64,000 nt of DNA. Origin: Arenibacter sp. 6A1 (GTDB lineage Bacteria; Bacteroidota; Bacteroidia; Flavobacteriales; Flavobacteriaceae). The stretch covers positions 186,001 to 250,000 of the forward strand of contig NZ_JAAXCQ010000008.1 in assembly GCF_012272855.1 (NCBI RefSeq), given 5' to 3'. The translations under genes were made by a program, and so were the position numbers. Under the pieces are notes generated by a model. The model was not told the DNA's origin, made no database searches, and saw nothing but the letters and a program-made list of their open reading frames with translations. This document shows, piece by piece, positions 8,310 to 16,236 of this stretch. The number at the start of each line of letters is the position of its first letter. Position 1 is the first letter of the stretch.

Positions 8310-9770
8310 TTATTTCTTTACAAAAAGCTGTTTTAGTTTTACGCCCTCCCGTGAGTAGACCAATCCTAAATACAGCAACAAAAGTACAATACCTATAATT
8401 AAATTCCGATCAAACACATAAAAGGATAGCACGGAAAAACCTATAGATACCAACAGGTAAAACAATATTTTACGCAGGTCGTACGGTATAGGGTAATACC
8501 GCTGCCCGATACTGAAAGAAAGCAACATCATCACAGCATAGGCCACTAGGGTGGCTACTGCCGAGGCCATATACCCATAAAGGGGAATAAAGGCGTAATT
8601 AACAATAATCGTCAGCACGGCGCCCACAATAGAGATATAGGCCCCAACTTTAGTCCTGTCGGTTACCTTGTACCAAACAGACAAGTTATGGTAAATGCCC
8701 AAACAGAAACTTGCCAAAACTATCAAGGGTACCACCGGCATGGCTTCCCAATAATCTTCATTGCGCACCAACAATAATTTTAAGGTATCGGCAAAAACAA
8801 CTACCCCTAATAAGATAATACTGCCAAAGACGACAAAATAATTGGTGATTTGCGCATAGGTCTTTTGTGGATTTTCAGAAGAGGAATGACTAAAGAAAAA
8901 AGGCTCTATTCCCATCCTAAAGGCGGTAGCAAACAAGGTCATAAACATAGCCAATCGATAGCAACCGGCATACTTGCCAATTTCGCTCTCCGCAATATCT
9001 GCTGGCAAAAGGTAAGACAGCATAATCTTGTCAAAGACCTCATTTACCGAATAGGCCAAGCCGGCGATCAATACTGGAAAGGCATACTTCATCATTTTCT
9101 TCCACAATAGCCTATCGAAGCGATACGTGCTTTTAAAATAAACATCGGACATCAATAACAAGCTCGATCCGCTTGCGATAAGATTGGCAATAAATATATA
9201 GGAGATTTCAAAATCGGGACGGTACAACATACTCCAAACCGAATCGGCACCTGGTACCGCCATTTTTGGCAACACCAATAAAAAGAAAATATTCAGCCCA
9301 AAATTTAAAACTACATTGGCCATTTTGACCAGCGCATACCGCATTGGTTCTTCATTGGCTCTTAACCATGCAAAAGGAATAATCACAAGGGCATCTAGGG
9401 CCAAAATATAGATGGCATACTGTATGTACTTGGCATCGATATTCGTCAGACTGGCCATAGTGTCCTGAAAACTCAGCGCTAATATCAAGAACAAGAAGGT
9501 AGAACTGCCTATGGTCATCAAAGAAGTGCTAACCACCTTGGCCTTATCTACAGCATTGTTATAAAACCTAAAGAAGGCCGTTTCCATTCCGTATGCCAAC
9601 ACAACATTAAAGATGGCAAACCAGGAAAATATAATGCTGACCTCCCCAAAACCGGCAGTTTCCAATACCTCTGTATACAACGGCAACAAAAGAAAGCTCA
9701 GCATCCGGGGCAGTACCGTTGCCATACCGTATATAAAGGTATGCTTAAAAAGTTTTTTTAAGGGGTTCAA
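8310..9770 (-). CDS. Oligosaccharide flippase / polysaccharide biosynthesis membrane protein
   Basis: 486 aa, MOP-superfamily (Wzx/MurJ-like) protein with about 14 hydrophobic segments. The N-terminal FKHTFIYGMATVLPRMLSF is typical of flavobacterial family members encoded next to dut. Such proteins flip lipid-linked sugars across the inner membrane. The start appears to be TTG at 9770; no ATG in this frame lies nearer the conserved N-terminus. It is first in a minus-strand run with dut, TPR, DUF4292 and EnvC-like genes, which makes a cell-envelope lipid-linked substrate plausible. Confidence 0.87.
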   Translation of the reverse strand: MNPLKKLFKHTFIYGMATVLPRMLSFLLLPLYTEVLETAGFGEVSIIFSWFAIFNVVLAYGMETAFFRFYNNAVDKAKVVSTSLMTIGSSTFLFLILALSFQDTMASLTNIDAKYIQYAIYILALDALVIIPFAWLRANEEPMRYALVKMANVVLNFGLNIFFLLVLPKMAVPGADSVWSMLYRPDFEISYIFIANLIASGSSLLLMSDVYFKSTYRFDRLLWKKMMKYAFPVLIAGLAYSVNEVFDKIMLSYLLPADIAESEIGKYAGCYRLAMFMTLFATAFRMGIEPFFFSHSSSENPQKTYAQITNYFVVFGSIILLGVVVFADTLKLLLVRNEDYWEAMPVVPLIVLASFCLGIYHNLSVWYKVTDRTKVGAYISIVGAVLTIIVNYAFIPLYGYMASAVATLVAYAVMMLLSFSIGQRYYPIPYDLRKILFYLLVSIGFSVLSFYVFDRNLIIGIVLLLLYLGLVYSREGVKLKQLFVKK

Positions 9771-9915
9771 AGATTCTAAAATTAAGGTTTAAAAGTAGTT
9801 ATTAATACCCTCACCACAAAGTACCTTTTAAGGTTTAGGGAGCACGGCAGGGCGAAAACTACCCAATTCCGCAATTTTTAACGATAAGGGCCAACTTCCT
9901 AAAAAGTACAGGCAT

Positions 9916-9942
9916 AAAAAAACCCCACATTGCTGTGGGGTT
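9916..9942 (-). terminator. Terminator of the ATP synthase operon
   Basis: AACCCCACA (9921-9929) and TGTGGGGTT (9934-9942) form a 9-bp perfect stem with a 4-nt loop. On the minus strand it is followed by a run of T. It lies 66 bp after the atpG stop codon. Confidence 0.88.
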
Positions 9943-10007
9943 CATTTTATATTCTCTCGAAAATAAAAGACTGTTGCTTAACACAACTAGCTCATACCTT
10001 CTATATA

Positions 10008-10868
10008 TTAGTTGTTCAAAGCTTCTGCACCACCAACGATTTCCAAGATTTCGTTTGTAATAGCTGCTTGTCTAGCTTTGTTATAAGTCAGTTTCAACTG
10101 ATCTCTAAGTTCTGTTGCGTTATCTGTTGCCTTGTGCATCGCTGTCATACGCGCTCCGTGCTCACTGGCAAAAGAATCGCGTATACCTTTGTACAACTGT
10201 GTCTTTAAAGACTTTGGTATCAATTGCTCTATAATTTCAACCTTAGAAGGTTCAAAAATATAGTCACCATTTAAATCAGCATCGCCCTCCATAGGAACAA
10301 TTGGTAAAAATTGCTCGGTCATTACAATCTGGGTCGCGGCATTCTTGAACTTGTTGTAAACAATTTCAATCTTGTCATAAGTCCCATCTGTAAACAGCTT
10401 CATTAAATCTTCGGCAATAGCAGCTACATTGTCAAAAGTAAGGTCATCATATATATCGCTATGGTTGGCGATAACATTAAATTTTTTACCTAAGACATCG
10501 TCCCCTTTTTTCCCTATGGCCATAATGTCCACTTCCTTCCCGGCATATTTCCCACCGATCAAGGCTGAACTTTGTTTGATCACATTAGTATTAAAGGCAC
10601 CACACAAACCACGGTTAGAGGTAACGACCACCACCATTACTTTGTTGATTTCACGGACTTCGGAATATTGATTTCCAGATTCAGCTTCCATAGAGGAGCT
10701 CAACCCTTGTAAAAGTTCCGATAGTTTATCAGAATAAGGACGCATAGCGGTAATGGCATCCTGTGCCTTCTTCAATTTTGCAGCCGATACCATTTTCATG
10801 GCACTGGTGATCTGCATGGTTGAAGATACCGATGCAATCCTATTACGTATTTCTTTTAAGTTTGCCAT
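10008..10868 (-). CDS. atpG: ATP synthase F1 subunit gamma
   Basis: 286 aa. The gamma subunit is the central rotor shaft that couples the c-ring to the catalytic alpha/beta hexamer. The N-terminal helix NLKEIRNRIASVSSTMQITSAMKMVSAAKL and the C-terminal ASEHGARMTAMHKATDNA helix are both diagnostic. It is the last gene of the atpB-E-F-H-A-G operon and is followed by a strong terminator. Beta and epsilon (atpD, atpC) are not in the window, as is usual in Bacteroidota, where they lie elsewhere. Confidence 0.98.
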   Translation of the reverse strand: MANLKEIRNRIASVSSTMQITSAMKMVSAAKLKKAQDAITAMRPYSDKLSELLQGLSSSMEAESGNQYSEVREINKVMVVVVTSNRGLCGAFNTNVIKQSSALIGGKYAGKEVDIMAIGKKGDDVLGKKFNVIANHSDIYDDLTFDNVAAIAEDLMKLFTDGTYDKIEIVYNKFKNAATQIVMTEQFLPIVPMEGDADLNGDYIFEPSKVEIIEQLIPKSLKTQLYKGIRDSFASEHGARMTAMHKATDNATELRDQLKLTYNKARQAAITNEILEIVGGAEALNN

Positions 10869-10887
10869 TTTTTTTCCTATCCTACAT

Positions 10888-10966
10888 CCTTTCGAATCGA
10901 AAGGAACTGATTAACATTGATATAAAATATAAAAGCTAAAATTACCTACTCCCCGAAGGGAGCAGG
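10888..10966 (-). other. Two hairpins between atpA and atpG
   Basis: CCTTTCG (10888-10894) pairs with CGAAAGG (10898-10904). CTCCC (10949-10953) pairs with GGGAG (10958-10962), with outer CCT/AGG pairs extending the stem. Neither has a T-run on the minus strand, so mRNA processing or stability sites are likelier than terminators. Confidence 0.5.
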
Positions 10967-10973
10967 CTATGCT

Positions 10974-12551
10974 TTAATTATACTTCGCTGCTAACTCTTT
11001 ACAAACCGCAGATATCGTCTCTATAACTTCGTCCGTTAACTTTCCAGCCTTTAGAGTATCCAACACATCTCTGTGTTTTGCATTTAGGTATTCCAAGAAA
11101 TCCTTTTCAAATTCCTTCACTTTCTCTACAGGAACATTTCTCAACAAGTTTTTAGCACCTGCGTAGATAATAGCTACCTGATCTTCTACTGTAAAAGGAT
11201 CGTTTTGTGCCTGCTTAAGGATCTCAACGTTTCTACGACCTTTTTCAATTACGTTTAAAGTTGCTGCATCCAAATCAGAACCAAACTTAGCAAACGCTTC
11301 CAATTCACGGAACTGCGCCTGATCTAGTTTTAAGGTACCTGCTACCTTTTTCATCGATTTAATCTGAGCGTTACCACCAACACGAGATACAGAAATACCT
11401 ACGTTAATTGCTGGACGCACCCCTTGGTTGAACAAATCTTGCTCCAAGAAAATCTGACCATCGGTAATAGAAATTACGTTGGTTGGGATATAAGCAGAAA
11501 CGTCACCTGCTTGTGTTTCAATAATTGGCAATGCCGTTAAAGATCCACCACCTTTTACGATTGGCTTTAAGTTGTCTGGCAAGTCGTTCATTTCCTTAGC
11601 AATAGTATCATCGGCGATCACTTTTGCAGCACGCTCCAACAATCTAGAGTGAAGGAAGAAAACATCCCCAGGGTAAGCCTCACGTCCCGGTGGTCTTCTT
11701 AATAACAAAGACACCTCACGGTAAGCTACCGCTTGTTTCGATAAATCGTCATAAATAATCAATGCAGGACGACCTGTATCTCTAAAATACTCTCCGATGG
11801 CCGCACCGGCGAAAGGAGCATATACCTGCATTGCTGCAGGATCGGAAGCATTGGCCGCTACGATAGTCGTATATGCCAAAGCACCGTTATCTTCTAATGT
11901 TTTTGCGATGTTTGCTACTGTAGAGGCTTTTTGCCCAATAGCAACATAGATACAATAAACTGGTTCCCCAGCATCGTAAAATTCTTTTTGGTTTAGGATG
12001 GTATCGATACAAACGGTAGTCTTACCTGTTTGACGGTCACCAATCACAAGCTCACGCTGTCCTCTACCTACAGGGATCATGGCATCGATCGCTTTAATTC
12101 CCGTTTGCAACGGCTCATTTACCGGCTGACGATAGATAACCCCTGGCGCCTTACGCTCCAATGGCATATCGTAAACTTTACCTTCAATAGGTCCTTTACC
12201 ATCTATTGGTGCTCCAAGAGTATCAACAACACGTCCTACAATACCTTCACCTACTTTAATAGAGGCAATAGACTGTGTACGTTTTACCACTGAACCTTCT
12301 TTAACATCTCTAGAAGGGCTCAACAATACCACACCAACATTATCTTCTTCTAAGTTAAGAACGATCCCTTGAAGACCCCCCTCAAACTCTACCAATTCGC
12401 CATACTCTACGTTCGATAGTCCGTAAACTCTAGCGATACCATCACCTACTTGTAAAACCGTACCGACTTCGTTTAAAGAAGCGGACGCTTCGTATCCTGA
12501 TAATTGATTTTTTAATATTGCTGAAACTTCAGCGGCTTTTACTCCTGCCAT
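10974..12551 (-). CDS. atpA: ATP synthase F1 subunit alpha
   Basis: 525 aa, the non-catalytic nucleotide-binding subunit of F1. The P-loop is GDRQTGKT in the expected place, followed by [10 protein letters not shown] and the Walker-B region [33 protein letters not shown] supplies the conserved Ser-Arg arginine-finger region. N-terminal beta-barrel and C-terminal helical domains are complete. Start ATG at 12551. It is separated from atpG by a 105-bp spacer with two small hairpins. Confidence 0.98.
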   Translation of the reverse strand: MAGVKAAEVSAILKNQLSGYEASASLNEVGTVLQVGDGIARVYGLSNVEYGELVEFEGGLQGIVLNLEEDNVGVVLLSPSRDVKEGSVVKRTQSIASIKVGEGIVGRVVDTLGAPIDGKGPIEGKVYDMPLERKAPGVIYRQPVNEPLQTGIKAIDAMIPVGRGQRELVIGDRQTGKTTVCIDTILNQKEFYDAGEPVYCIYVAIGQKASTVANIAKTLEDNGALAYTTIVAANASDPAAMQVYAPFAGAAIGEYFRDTGRPALIIYDDLSKQAVAYREVSLLLRRPPGREAYPGDVFFLHSRLLERAAKVIADDTIAKEMNDLPDNLKPIVKGGGSLTALPIIETQAGDVSAYIPTNVISITDGQIFLEQDLFNQGVRPAINVGISVSRVGGNAQIKSMKKVAGTLKLDQAQFRELEAFAKFGSDLDAATLNVIEKGRRNVEILKQAQNDPFTVEDQVAIIYAGAKNLLRNVPVEKVKEFEKDFLEYLNAKHRDVLDTLKAGKLTDEVIETISAVCKELAAKYN

Positions 12552-12610
12552 TTGTTATAGATATAAGATTAGGACAAAGACCTAAATGGACTTTTGGCCA
12601 AAAAAATTAT

Positions 12611-13150
12611 TTATAGACTATTTGTAAATTCTCGTTTTAAGCTACTCAATTTATGTGCGATACTGGCATCGTACTGTAAATCGCCTACTCGTAAAATGAA
12701 ACCACCAATAATGCTTTCATCTATTGTATTCTCTAAAGTAGACTCCTTGCCGGTCATTTCCACAACCTGCTTTATAATCTTCTTTTCCAATTCTGGTGTT
12801 AACGCTACAGCGGTCGTCACATATGCCACTCCCTGTCCTTTGCGCTCTTCGTTTAAAAGAACAAATTTCTCGGCTACATTTGCTAGCAGCGCAATTCTTT
12901 TGTTCTCTACCAAAACATTGATCAAGCCTTCGGTGATTGCATTACTCCCTTTAAAAACATCTAAAAGAACTACTTTCTTTAAATTAGCTTTTACTATAGG
13001 ATTCGCTAACAACTCACGAAGTTCGGCACTATCAGTAATAGTACTGACTACAGAACGCATATCCTTTTCTACCGCATCCGTTGCCTTATTGTCCACTGCC
13101 AAGTCCAAAATAGCTTTGGCATAACGGACGGCTGCTCTAGATTCGTTCAT
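12611..13150 (-). CDS. atpH: ATP synthase F1 subunit delta
   Basis: 179 aa OSCP/delta-type stator subunit that joins the F1 head to the b-subunit stalk. The N-terminal helical bundle (ESRAAVRYAKAILDLAVDN) and the C-terminal DESIIGGFILRVGDLQYDASI are characteristic. Located 9 bp after the atpF stop and 59 bp before atpA. Confidence 0.95.
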   Translation of the reverse strand: MNESRAAVRYAKAILDLAVDNKATDAVEKDMRSVVSTITDSAELRELLANPIVKANLKKVVLLDVFKGSNAITEGLINVLVENKRIALLANVAEKFVLLNEERKGQGVAYVTTAVALTPELEKKIIKQVVEMTGKESTLENTIDESIIGGFILRVGDLQYDASIAHKLSSLKREFTNSL

Positions 13151-13159
13151 ATCTTTAGT

Positions 13160-13660
13160 TTAGTTAAGCTTAATATCTGCCATCAATTCTTCTACCAACT
13201 CTAATTGCTTGTTATCGGTAGACAATTGTCCTTTGATCATTTTTTCGGCAATACCCAATGAAATACTAGCTACTTCACTTTTTAGCTCTGCAAAAGCAGC
13301 TTTCTTCTCTGCTTCGATCGCCAATTGTGCCTTCTCAATCATTTTATCACCTTCTGATTGCGCAGTTTCCTTTGCATCGGCAATAATCTTCTCCTTCATC
13401 TCACGTGCTTCTCTAATCATTGCTTCACGCTCTGCACGGGCTTCTTTGATCATTTTTTCATTATCGGCCTGTAAGTTTTGCATCTCCTTACGCGCTTCCT
13501 CAGCTGCTGCCAAAGCTTCACTAATCCCCTCTTCTCTTTCGTTTAAAGCGTCCAAGATAGGTCTCCAAGCAAACTTTGCCATCAAAAATATTAAAACTAG
13601 CAAAATCACTAACTGCATTGTAAACAGCCCTGGTGAAAAATCGTTTAATAATTGATCCAT
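13160..13660 (-). CDS. atpF: ATP synthase F0 subunit b
   Basis: 166 aa peripheral-stalk subunit. One N-terminal membrane helix (about residues 8-28, PGLFTMQLVILLVLIFLMAK) is followed by a long charged amphipathic helix rich in Glu, Lys and Ala, as expected for the b dimer. The 91-bp spacer before it, after atpE, contains a strong 15-bp hairpin. Confidence 0.96.
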   Translation of the reverse strand: MDQLLNDFSPGLFTMQLVILLVLIFLMAKFAWRPILDALNEREEGISEALAAAEEARKEMQNLQADNEKMIKEARAEREAMIREAREMKEKIIADAKETAQSEGDKMIEKAQLAIEAEKKAAFAELKSEVASISLGIAEKMIKGQLSTDNKQLELVEELMADIKLN

Positions 13661-13703
13661 TTTATATAGTATTTATTTTTCTAAATTCGTTTTCGTTAAA
13701 AGA

Positions 13704-13738
13704 ACATCTTTTTGCAACCAACCGTTGCAAAAAGATGT
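13704..13738 (-). other. Strong hairpin directly after atpE
   Basis: ACATCTTTTTGCAAC (13704-13718) and GTTGCAAAAAGATGT (13724-13738) form a perfect 15-bp stem with a 5-nt loop, 14 bp beyond the atpE stop in the direction of transcription. No T-run follows on the minus strand. The position suggests 3'-end stabilisation of an atpB-atpE transcript or partial attenuation, so that more c subunit is made than downstream subunits. The structure is seen; the role is inferred. Confidence 0.75.
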
Positions 13739-13751
13739 CTGTTCAAAAAGA

Positions 13752-13967
<216 letters not shown>

Positions 13968-13996
13968 TTAAACGAAAATTGTAATACTCTTATTTA

Positions 13997-15106
13997 TTAA
14001 TGTTCGTGATCCTGTACCGCCATCCCGATAAATACCGCAGACAACATGGTAAAGATAAACGCCTGCAAGAAGGCAATTAAAATCTCAAGAATTGTCAAAA
14101 ACAACGACAATACAAAAGAAAGACCTGTAGAGGCAACCGGCCCCATAACTACTTTCAACGTAATCATCACCGATATAAGACTCATCACTACAATGTGACC
14201 TGCAGACATATTCGCGAACAAACGAATCATAAGCGAAAACGGTCTTGTCAAAGTTCCCAACAATTCAATTGGAATAAGGATAAGCTTCATTGGAACAGGA
14301 ACTCCTGGCATCCAGAAAATATGCTTCCAATAATCCTTATTGGCCGTGAACTGCGTAATCAAGAACGTACATAAGGCCAAACAAAAAGTTACGGCAATAT
14401 TCCCGGTTACGTTAAATCCTAGCGGCGTTAACCCTAACAAATTCAAAGTCCATATAAAGAAAAATACGGTCAACAAGAAGCCCATAAATTTTCTGTACTT
14501 CTTATCCCCAATATTTGGTCTTGCAATTTCATCACGTACGTAGATCACCAAAGGCTCTAATCCTCTAGCCAATCCGGTTGGAATAGGTCCTTTCTTGTAC
14601 CCTCTTGCCAAGGAAACAAACCCTAACAACATCAAGACTGCCGTTAACAACATCCCCACAACAGATTTGGTAATGGATAAATCCAAAGGCCTTACTGCGT
14701 TCGTGGCATGATGCTTGTCGTCAAAAGCAACAACATCTTCCCCGGCGTTCAACTCATAAATTTTAGTGTGGATCTTGGCAAACTTCAAACCGTTCTTCTC
14801 AACGATCACTTCACCATTGTCATCATGCTGAAACTCCGACGACATAAATGTCACCAAACCTTCACTCGTCCAGAGAATTACCGGCAGTGGAAAGCCGTAA
14901 TGTTTTCCAGTTTTCGCACTACTATAGAGTGTGAAATCGTGGGAATCCTGAAGGTGATGCATGATATATGCACTAATTTCCTCTTGGGTATCTATGGGGT
15001 CACCCTTTTTTCCGCCTGCATAAGTAGACAATGAAAAAAACAATCCTAATACCAATGCGAAGAGTTTTGTAGGTCTCTTGCTGAACCATTTACTTTTTAC
15101 CAACAT
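13997..15106 (-). CDS. atpB: ATP synthase F0 subunit a
   Basis: About 369 aa, longer than the E. coli subunit because of an N-terminal periplasmic extension typical of Bacteroidota. It carries a signal-like segment (KLFALVLGLFFSLSTYAGG). The conserved half-channel helix is MIRLFANMSAGHIVVM, with the essential Arg opposite the c-ring Glu. The frame can be extended to a TTG at 15145, but the ATG at 15106 (MLVKSKWF) sits better before the signal-like segment. First core subunit gene of the operon. Confidence 0.95.
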   Translation of the reverse strand: MLVKSKWFSKRPTKLFALVLGLFFSLSTYAGGKKGDPIDTQEEISAYIMHHLQDSHDFTLYSSAKTGKHYGFPLPVILWTSEGLVTFMSSEFQHDDNGEVIVEKNGLKFAKIHTKIYELNAGEDVVAFDDKHHATNAVRPLDLSITKSVVGMLLTAVLMLLGFVSLARGYKKGPIPTGLARGLEPLVIYVRDEIARPNIGDKKYRKFMGFLLTVFFFIWTLNLLGLTPLGFNVTGNIAVTFCLALCTFLITQFTANKDYWKHIFWMPGVPVPMKLILIPIELLGTLTRPFSLMIRLFANMSAGHIVVMSLISVMITLKVVMGPVASTGLSFVLSLFLTILEILIAFLQAFIFTMLSAVFIGMAVQDHEH

Positions 15107-15200
15107 AGCTTTTATGCTCTCAAAAATTTCGGCAAAGGTATTCAATATATTTATATTATCTATGCCTTTTCTGAGTCGATTTTGTTAATTTATAAAAACC

Positions 15201-15581
15201 CTATTTTAAATTCAATAATTTTGCAATACTCCAAACTTCTACTCCCAAAAACATAAAAAGCGGCAATACCAAAGGTAAACGCTCGTATAGCGGCATGTTC
15301 TCGGTATAGAAAATAGGGGTCTGAAAAACGAGTACAAAGACTCCGATTTTTATAAAAACACCCATTAAAAATCCGTACCCAACTTGGTCGGGCACATACG
15401 AATAGACAAATTCTAGTAATAAATACACTACAGAACTAGCCACAAAATGAAACAGGTATACCGAAAACAAATTGTAGCGCAGACTTACGTTCCAGTGTTG
15501 CAACAAATAATTGTGCAGAAAAAAACCAACCACAAAGACGGCTATCGCCACCCATAAAAAACTCAATAATCTCTTTACCAT
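15201..15581 (-). CDS. Small membrane protein of the ATP synthase operon (DUF6168-like)
   Basis: About 126 aa with four hydrophobic segments. The start is ATG 15581, which overlaps the stop of the AtpI-like gene by one base (TAATG), so translation is probably coupled; an upstream reading of the same frame runs through that gene and is not used. It occupies the place often held in flavobacteria by a DUF6168-type membrane protein between atpI/atpZ and atpB. The family name is from memory. A helper role in F0 assembly is inferred from context only. Confidence 0.75.
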   Translation of the reverse strand: MVKRLLSFLWVAIAVFVVGFFLHNYLLQHWNVSLRYNLFSVYLFHFVASSVVYLLLEFVYSYVPDQVGYGFLMGVFIKIGVFVLVFQTPIFYTENMPLYERLPLVLPLFMFLGVEVWSIAKLLNLK

Positions 15582-15820
15582 TACTCTTCTTTTTTGGAAA
15601 TCCGAATTACCTGGACTATAGCCGAGCCCATAGCCAGAAAAATAGCGGCCAAGGTACAAATATTCGTATACAATTGGTTGTCTGTTTGGTATTTTTCGTC
15701 CAACCACGTTCCTAACCAATTGCCCAAATAAATAGTAATACCGATTTGAAAAGACAAACCGGTAAACTGAATAAACTTACTTATTTTACTAGAGGAATCA
15801 GGAGACTTTTTCTTTTTCAT
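15581..15820 (-). CDS. AtpZ/AtpI-family protein
   Basis: 79 aa with a charged N-terminus, two membrane helices (about 16-38 and 50-72) and a basic C-terminal tail. The pattern FTGLSFQIGITIYLGNWLGTWLDEKY matches the AtpZ/AtpI group, small proteins that assist F0 c-ring assembly or cation transport. The start overlaps the end of the bactofilin gene by 23 bp, and the stop overlaps the next start by one base. Confidence 0.85.
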   Translation of the reverse strand: MKKKKSPDSSSKISKFIQFTGLSFQIGITIYLGNWLGTWLDEKYQTDNQLYTNICTLAAIFLAMGSAIVQVIRISKKEE

Positions 15821-16217
15821 TATTGACGATCGTCTTTTTGTTATTGTTAAGGGATTCCTTGCCCTTCATGGTACAGGTGGCATTAAAGGTCGCTCCCGGC
15901 TCTATGGCCAGTTTAGCGACGGTAACGGCCCCTTCTATCACTGCGGACTCCTTTAACGTCAAAAGTTCGGTCACCAAAAGCTCTCCGTTAAAACTGCCTT
16001 CTATATCGGCATTTACACATTCTACTTTCCCTTGAATATAACCATCGGCACCGATCACTACTTTTCCGGAAGTTTTCAGGTTCCCGTCCAATTTTCCATC
16101 GATCCTAAAATCGGCTTCGGAAATAATATCGCCTTTAATGTTGGTGTTTTTCTCAATTCTGTTGGGTTGCCCACCGATCTCTGGTGATAAACGAGGTTTT
16201 TTGTTGTCTGAAAACAT
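15798..16217 (-). CDS. Bactofilin (polymer-forming cytoskeletal protein)
   Basis: 139 aa. The central domain (about residues 22-115) shows the repeating beta-helix pattern of bactofilins: NIKGDIISEADFRIDGKLDG, then short strands with Gly and Asp turns. Bactofilins form cytoskeletal filaments bound to the membrane and can scaffold cell-wall enzymes. The N- and C-termini are polar and disordered-looking, as usual. It lies 19 bp after sprE and overlaps the AtpI-like gene, suggesting one transcript. Confidence 0.92.
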   Translation of the reverse strand: MFSDNKKPRLSPEIGGQPNRIEKNTNIKGDIISEADFRIDGKLDGNLKTSGKVVIGADGYIQGKVECVNADIEGSFNGELLVTELLTLKESAVIEGAVTVAKLAIEPGATFNATCTMKGKESLNNNKKTIVNNEKEKVS

Positions 16218-16236
16218 TACTCTATGATTTTGGGGA

